Shown piece by piece: positions 56,601-60,792 of a stretch of DNA of 60,792 nucleotides (its first letter is position 1; each line of letters begins with the position of its first letter). This DNA comes from Mycobacterium kyorinense. GTDB taxonomy: Bacteria; Actinomycetota; Actinomycetes; Mycobacteriales; Mycobacteriaceae. Below the pieces are notes generated by a model, which saw only the letters and a program-made list of their open reading frames with translations, had not been told where the DNA came from and made no database searches. The position numbers and the translations under genes were made by a program. Where the stretch lies: positions 1 through 60,792 of the forward strand of contig NZ_LQPE01000072.1 in the NCBI RefSeq assembly GCF_002101735.1, read 5' to 3'.

Positions 56601-58437
56601 GCCCTTCGGGCGCCAGTGCGATCGTCGGATGGGGTGAGATCTTGAATTGGTAGATCCACACCTTCAGCGAGTCGGAGCGGGTGACGGCGAACGGCCGCTC
56701 TTCGAGCACCACCACGCCCATCGATTGCAGCATGGGCAGCAGCCGGCTCAGCGAGGCGGTTCGCCCGCCCAAATACCAAGTGAGCAGGGCAATTCCGTCG
56801 TCCTCGTCGCGGTCGGAGAACACCAGCTTGACCGAGTCGTCGGTCAGCGATTCGATGACGGCGATGTCTTTGATGGCGTCGGCGGGGGTGACGGCCTGTT
56901 TGTAGCCCTCCGAGAACGCCGCGGCGTAGTGTTCGGCCTGCTCCTGCGGTATTGCGCCGGTCTGTACGGCGCCGAGCAGCCGGTCGGCCCAGGTCCGGGC
57001 GGCCTCGGTCAGCAGGGCCTGGATGCGGGTCCGGTTGTCTTCGGAGGTGTCCACGGGGGTATGCGCATCGGGCAGGCGGACCACGAAATGCACCAGCGCC
57101 CAAGGGGCTTCGCTGACCCGGGCGGTGTATTCCAGGCTGGTGCCACCGAACTCGCGGACCAGGATGTCCTGCATCTCCAACCTGACCGCCGTGGTGTAGC
57201 GGTCGCGTGGCAGATACACCAGGCACGAAACCAGTTGTCCGAGTTGGTCGGCGCGCAGGAACAGCAAAGCACGGCGCCGCGATCCAAGGTCGACCACGGC
57301 CATCGCCATGGTCAGCAGCCGTTCGGCGCTGAGCGCAAACAATTCCGAGCGCGGGACGGTCTGGATGATGTCGAGCAGCAGTTGGCCCGGATGGCTGGGG
57401 TCGCGTTCGGCCAACTCGAGTGCCTGCTGGACCCGCCCGGCGATCAACGGGATCTCCAGGACGTTGGCGTTCATCGCGGCGACCGTGAACAGGCCGACGA
57501 AGCGGTGTTCGATCGTGCGCTCGCCCGCGTTTTCGCGGATGACCACGATGTAGGGGTAGGCGCCGAAGCGCACATAACTGGGCACGGTGGCCTGGGCCAG
57601 CACCAGCAGTTTGTCGTCGCCGGCCAACCGGGGACGTGACGCCTTGCGCAGCCGCAGCACCCCCAGCCGGGACGATTCGTCGACCGAGATCTGCCCGTCG
57701 CGCACGGCCCCGCGCTGGTAGCCGAGCAGCACGAAATGCCCGTCGGCCAACCAGCGCAACAGTGCGGCGACGTCGTTGCGGTCCGGGGCGGAGAAGTGTT
57801 CGTCGGTGTTGGTTTCGACCTGGCCGGCCAGGCCGTCGAGGGCAGCGGCCATGGCGGTGGAATCCGCCGCGACCTGGCGCACGTCGGCCAGCACGTTGGG
57901 CAACAGGCGTTCGGCTTCGGCCAGCGCCTTGCCGTGTACCGACGGCGAGAGCTGGATGTGGATCCACATCTCGTCCACACCGTCCGGTGCGCCGTCGCCG
58001 ACGTCGGGTCCGACGCCCACCAGCTCTCCGTCCGCGGTGCGGCGCACCGCGAATATCGGGTTCATGATGCCGACGTAGGCCACGCCGAGGCGATGCAGCA
58101 ACACCGCCACCGAATCCATCAGCATGGCGCCGTGTTCGGTGACCACCTGCATCGCGGGCCCGAAGCCGGCGGGGTCGTCGGCGGAGTACACCGCGACCCG
58201 CGTCTCACCGGGTGCGCGGTGCCGGGCCAGCCGGAAGTGGGCGCGCAGCATCGCCGGCGTCACCGCCTTGACGGCGGCCCGGTTGATGACGGCGGTATCC
58301 GCGAACTGCCGCTCGCTGTCGGGTGCGTCGCCGTGCGGTCCGCGGTAGGTGGCGGTGTACGCGCGCGGAATCCACGGCGGAAAGTCCTCGGCCGGAGAAG
58401 CCGGGCGATCTCGCTCAGCCCGCGGATCACCCGTCAT
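53602..58437 (-). CDS. gdh: NAD-specific glutamate dehydrogenase, large (180-kDa) type
   Basis: Oxidatively deaminates glutamate to 2-oxoglutarate. A 1611-residue enzyme with a long N-terminal regulatory region (ACT-like modules), a catalytic core near 770-1290 ([27 protein letters not shown] with substrate Lys, [14 protein letters not shown]), and a helical C-terminal domain. In mycobacteria it is inhibited by GarA under PknG control. ATG 58437. The stop overlaps the thioesterase GTG as GTGA. Confidence 0.95.
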   Translation of the reverse strand: MTGDPRAERDRPASPAEDFPPWIPRAYTATYRGPHGDAPDSERQFADTAVINRAAVKAVTPAMLRAHFRLARHRAPGETRVAVYSADDPAGFGPAMQVVTEHGAMLMDSVAVLLHRLGVAYVGIMNPIFAVRRTADGELVGVGPDVGDGAPDGVDEMWIHIQLSPSVHGKALAEAERLLPNVLADVRQVAADSTAMAAALDGLAGQVETNTDEHFSAPDRNDVAALLRWLADGHFVLLGYQRGAVRDGQISVDESSRLGVLRLRKASRPRLAGDDKLLVLAQATVPSYVRFGAYPYIVVIRENAGERTIEHRFVGLFTVAAMNANVLEIPLIAGRVQQALELAERDPSHPGQLLLDIIQTVPRSELFALSAERLLTMAMAVVDLGSRRRALLFLRADQLGQLVSCLVYLPRDRYTTAVRLEMQDILVREFGGTSLEYTARVSEAPWALVHFVVRLPDAHTPVDTSEDNRTRIQALLTEAARTWADRLLGAVQTGAIPQEQAEHYAAAFSEGYKQAVTPADAIKDIAVIESLTDDSVKLVFSDRDEDDGIALLTWYLGGRTASLSRLLPMLQSMGVVVLEERPFAVTRSDSLKVWIYQFKISPHPTIALAPEGPEREAAAQRFADAVTAIWQGRVEIDRFNELVLRADLTWQQVEVLRAYAKYLRQAAFPYSQTHIESVLNENPHTAAALVALFEALFEPSGTSKSRDAQAAAAAVTEDIDALQSLDTDRILRAFASLIQATLRTNYFVTHEDSVRAKNVLSFKLDAQLVDELPLPRPKFEIFVYSPRVEGVHLRFGHVARGGLRWSDRRDDFRTEILGLVKAQAVKNAVIVPVGAKGGFVVKRPPLPTGDAATDRDAAREEGISCYQLFISGLLEITDNVDHTTGEVSAPPEVVRRDGDDAYLVVAADKGTAAFSDIANDVAKSYNFWLGDAFASGGSVGYDHKAMGITARGAWEAVKRHFREMGVDTQSEDFTVVGIGDMSGDVFGNGMLLSKHIRLLAAFDHRHIFLDPDPDAARSWEERKRLFELPRSSWDDYDTSLISEGGGVFSREHKAIPISEQVRAALGIDDDVAEMAPPNLVRAILKAPVDLLYNGGIGTYIKAETESDVDVGDRANDAVRVNANQVRAKVIAEGGNLGVTSLGRVEFDLCGGRINTDALDNSAGVDCSDHEVNIKILIDALVTAGKVKPDERTWLLESMTDEVAELVLADNVDQNDLMGTSRANAASLLPVHADQIRYLVAERGLNRELEALPSEKEIHRRTEAGLGLTSPELATLMAHVKLGLKDELLATDLPDQEVFAARLPRYFPSVLRQRFGSEIRSHQLRREIVTTMLVNDVVDTSGITYAYRITEDVGVGQVDAVRTYVATDAIFGVGEIWRQIRDADVAVTLSDRMTLDTRRLIDRAGRWLLNYRPQPLAVGAEINRFAKKVQELTPRMSEWLRGDDKAIVEKEAGEFVSQGASEELAYMVATGLYRYSLLDIIDIADIDERDAAEVADTYFALMDRLGTDGLLTAVSELPRTDRWHSLARLAIRDDIYASLRALCFDVLAVGEPDESGEEKIAEWEHTSASRVERARRTLTEIYESGQKDLATLSVAARQIRRMTRTSGRGSSG

Positions 58438-58463
58438 GCCGACTGCTCCTGACTACGCACGCC

Positions 58464-58477
58464 TACCAGCGCTGGTA
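58464..58477. promoter_or_regulatory. 14-bp perfect palindrome upstream of gdh
   Basis: TACCAGCGCTGGTA is fully self-complementary. It lies 26 nt upstream of the gdh ATG and 9 nt after the stop of the ABC-F gene. It could be an operator for gdh or a short hairpin ending the upstream transcript. Confidence 0.4.
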
Positions 58478-58486
58478 TCGCCGACC

Positions 58487-60163
<1,677 letters not shown>

Positions 60164-60195
60164 GCAGCAGTGTTACCTCTCTGGTTTGCGAGTCT

Positions 60196-60231
60196 GATGG
60201 CGGCGACCCGCTCGGTTGCTCGCCGCCCATC
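60196..60231 (-). terminator. hairpin between ssb paralog and ettA
   Basis: GGCGGCGA (60199-60206) pairs with TCGCCGCC (60220-60227); flanking GAT/ATC extends it with a bulge. It lies in the 93-nt gap after the SSB paralog stop. No U-tract, so possibly partial termination or 3'-end protection. Confidence 0.5.
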
Positions 60232-60256
60232 CTAGGCACCTGCTGCAGTGGCGCTC

Positions 60257-60709
60257 CTAGGCCGATAGCGCCAGCCCCGTTTCGGCGTCGGCTTCGGCGT
60301 CGTCGGCCGCGGGTTCGGATGCCGAGGAAGCCGCGGTGTCCGCCTCGACGGCGACCGTCTTTTCGACGTGGGCGATGCAGCGAGACAGGTCGGGGCCGAC
60401 GGAGGTCGCGCGCATCTCCAGAGTCGAGCGCCGGATGCCGTCGCGGTCCTCGTATTCGCTGGTGTGGACATGTCCCACGACGATCACGGCCGAGCCCTTG
60501 CGCAACGAGGCGCCGACGCCCGACACCAGCCGCTGGCCCCAGCAGTTGACGCTGACGAACAGCGAGTTGCCGGGCTCCCAGTTGCCGTCGGGCCCGCGGC
60601 GGCGCGAATTGCTGGCGACGCGAAATTTCATCACCTCCTGGTCACCGACTTGGCGGCGGATCGGATCGTTGACGATGTTGCCGACGACGGTCAGCGGCGT
60701 TTCGAACAT
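60257..60709 (-). CDS. single-stranded DNA-binding protein paralog (SsbB-type, Rv2478c)
   Basis: A 150-residue protein with an N-terminal OB fold (FETPLTVVGNIVNDP, VMKFRVASNSRR, FVSVNCWGQRL, KGSAVIVVGHVHTSEYEDRDG). The C-terminal tail is acidic/Ala-rich but lacks the DDDIPF-type tip of essential SSB, which fits the second mycobacterial SSB. ATG 60709 with AAGGAAC upstream. Positions 60710-60792 hold only its 5' region. Confidence 0.9.
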   Translation of the reverse strand: MFETPLTVVGNIVNDPIRRQVGDQEVMKFRVASNSRRRGPDGNWEPGNSLFVSVNCWGQRLVSGVGASLRKGSAVIVVGHVHTSEYEDRDGIRRSTLEMRATSVGPDLSRCIAHVEKTVAVEADTAASSASEPAADDAEADAETGLALSA

Positions 60710-60792
60710 TGCTCGTTCCTTAAGTTCGTAGGTGCAGTTACTTCGTGTTGTTACGTTGTGCTGTGACCCCGGGTGGGGCGGGTGAGGCTGCA

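Noticed and set aside
54664..56637. Very long open frame opposite gdh (and a similar one opposite korA at 34408-36363)
   Set aside because: High-GC codon bias in the real gene leaves antisense frames open; the translations are His/Arg/Gly/Asp-rich with no recognisable domain.

Overview
The window is a chromosomal segment of a Mycobacterium species. It is GC-rich, and gene content and order closely follow the region around Rv2425c to Rv2478c of M. tuberculosis as I remember it: proA, rbsK, nadE, proB-obg-rpmA-rplU, rne, ndk, folC, valS, rpfE, mobA, korAB, clpX, mmuM, clpP1P2, tig, lipP, nei, rpiB, pepN, glbO, aglA, gdh, the ABC-F gene and an ssb paralog. Several M. tuberculosis genes of the interval (ahpC/oxyR, a PE/PPE pair, dctA, Rv2456c, Rv2459) are not seen. 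Other genes are present instead: a crotonase, an isochorismatase-family hydrolase, a SIRT4-like sirtuin, a P450 with its TetR regulator, an FAD monooxygenase, an S9 peptidase and a secreted Gly/Pro-rich pair. A non-tuberculosis mycobacterium is the best reading. I cannot name the species.

Layout. 0-7.3 kb (minus): VWA protein and MoxR ATPase, proA, an MscS-type channel with a C-terminal cyclic-nucleotide-binding fold, and a receptor-type cyclase homolog. 7.3-14.7 kb: rbsK, crotonase, nadE, isochorismatase-family hydrolase, sirtuin, P450 and TetR. 14.7-26.6 kb (minus): housekeeping block proB, obg, rpmA, rplU, rne, ndk, DUF4233, folC, valS, DUF937. 26.7-31.2 kb: trans-acting enoyl-reductase-like protein, S9 peptidase, FAD monooxygenase. 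31.2-36.4 kb: rpfE with a long structured leader, mobA, korB, korA. 36.7-41.8 kb: clpX, mmuM, clpP2, clpP1, tig. Two divergent tRNA genes (Pro-TGG, Gly-TCC) follow. 42.1-49.8 kb: lipP, two secreted Gly/Pro-rich paralogs, nei, rpiB, a DsbA-like oxidoreductase, pepN, and two likely respiratory supercomplex factors. 49.8-60.7 kb: HNH protein, glbO-aglA, a small operon gdh-thioesterase-hypothetical, the ABC-F ATPase and the SSB paralog.

How the genes work together. Many neighbours are translationally coupled through ATGA, GTGA or TGATG overlaps: VWA/MoxR, cyclase/channel, obg/proB, valS/folC/DUF4233, peptidase/enoyl-reductase-like, korA/korB, clpP1/clpP2, glbO/aglA, gdh/thioesterase.

The signals I consider most worth following are: (1) the coupled cyclase-like receptor and CNB-domain channel, in which both nucleotide-handling sites are degenerate; (2) a family of 62-bp elements with 12-bp terminal inverted repeats, four copies here, each within 2-12 nt of a stop codon; (3) a ~170-nt multi-hairpin leader before rpfE, with a possible Shine-Dalgarno-sequestering pairing and a perfect CRP-type palindrome upstream; (4) structured rne leader hairpins; (5) a nadE / hydrolase / sirtuin cluster. 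All homology statements are from memory and protein motifs; no database search was run.
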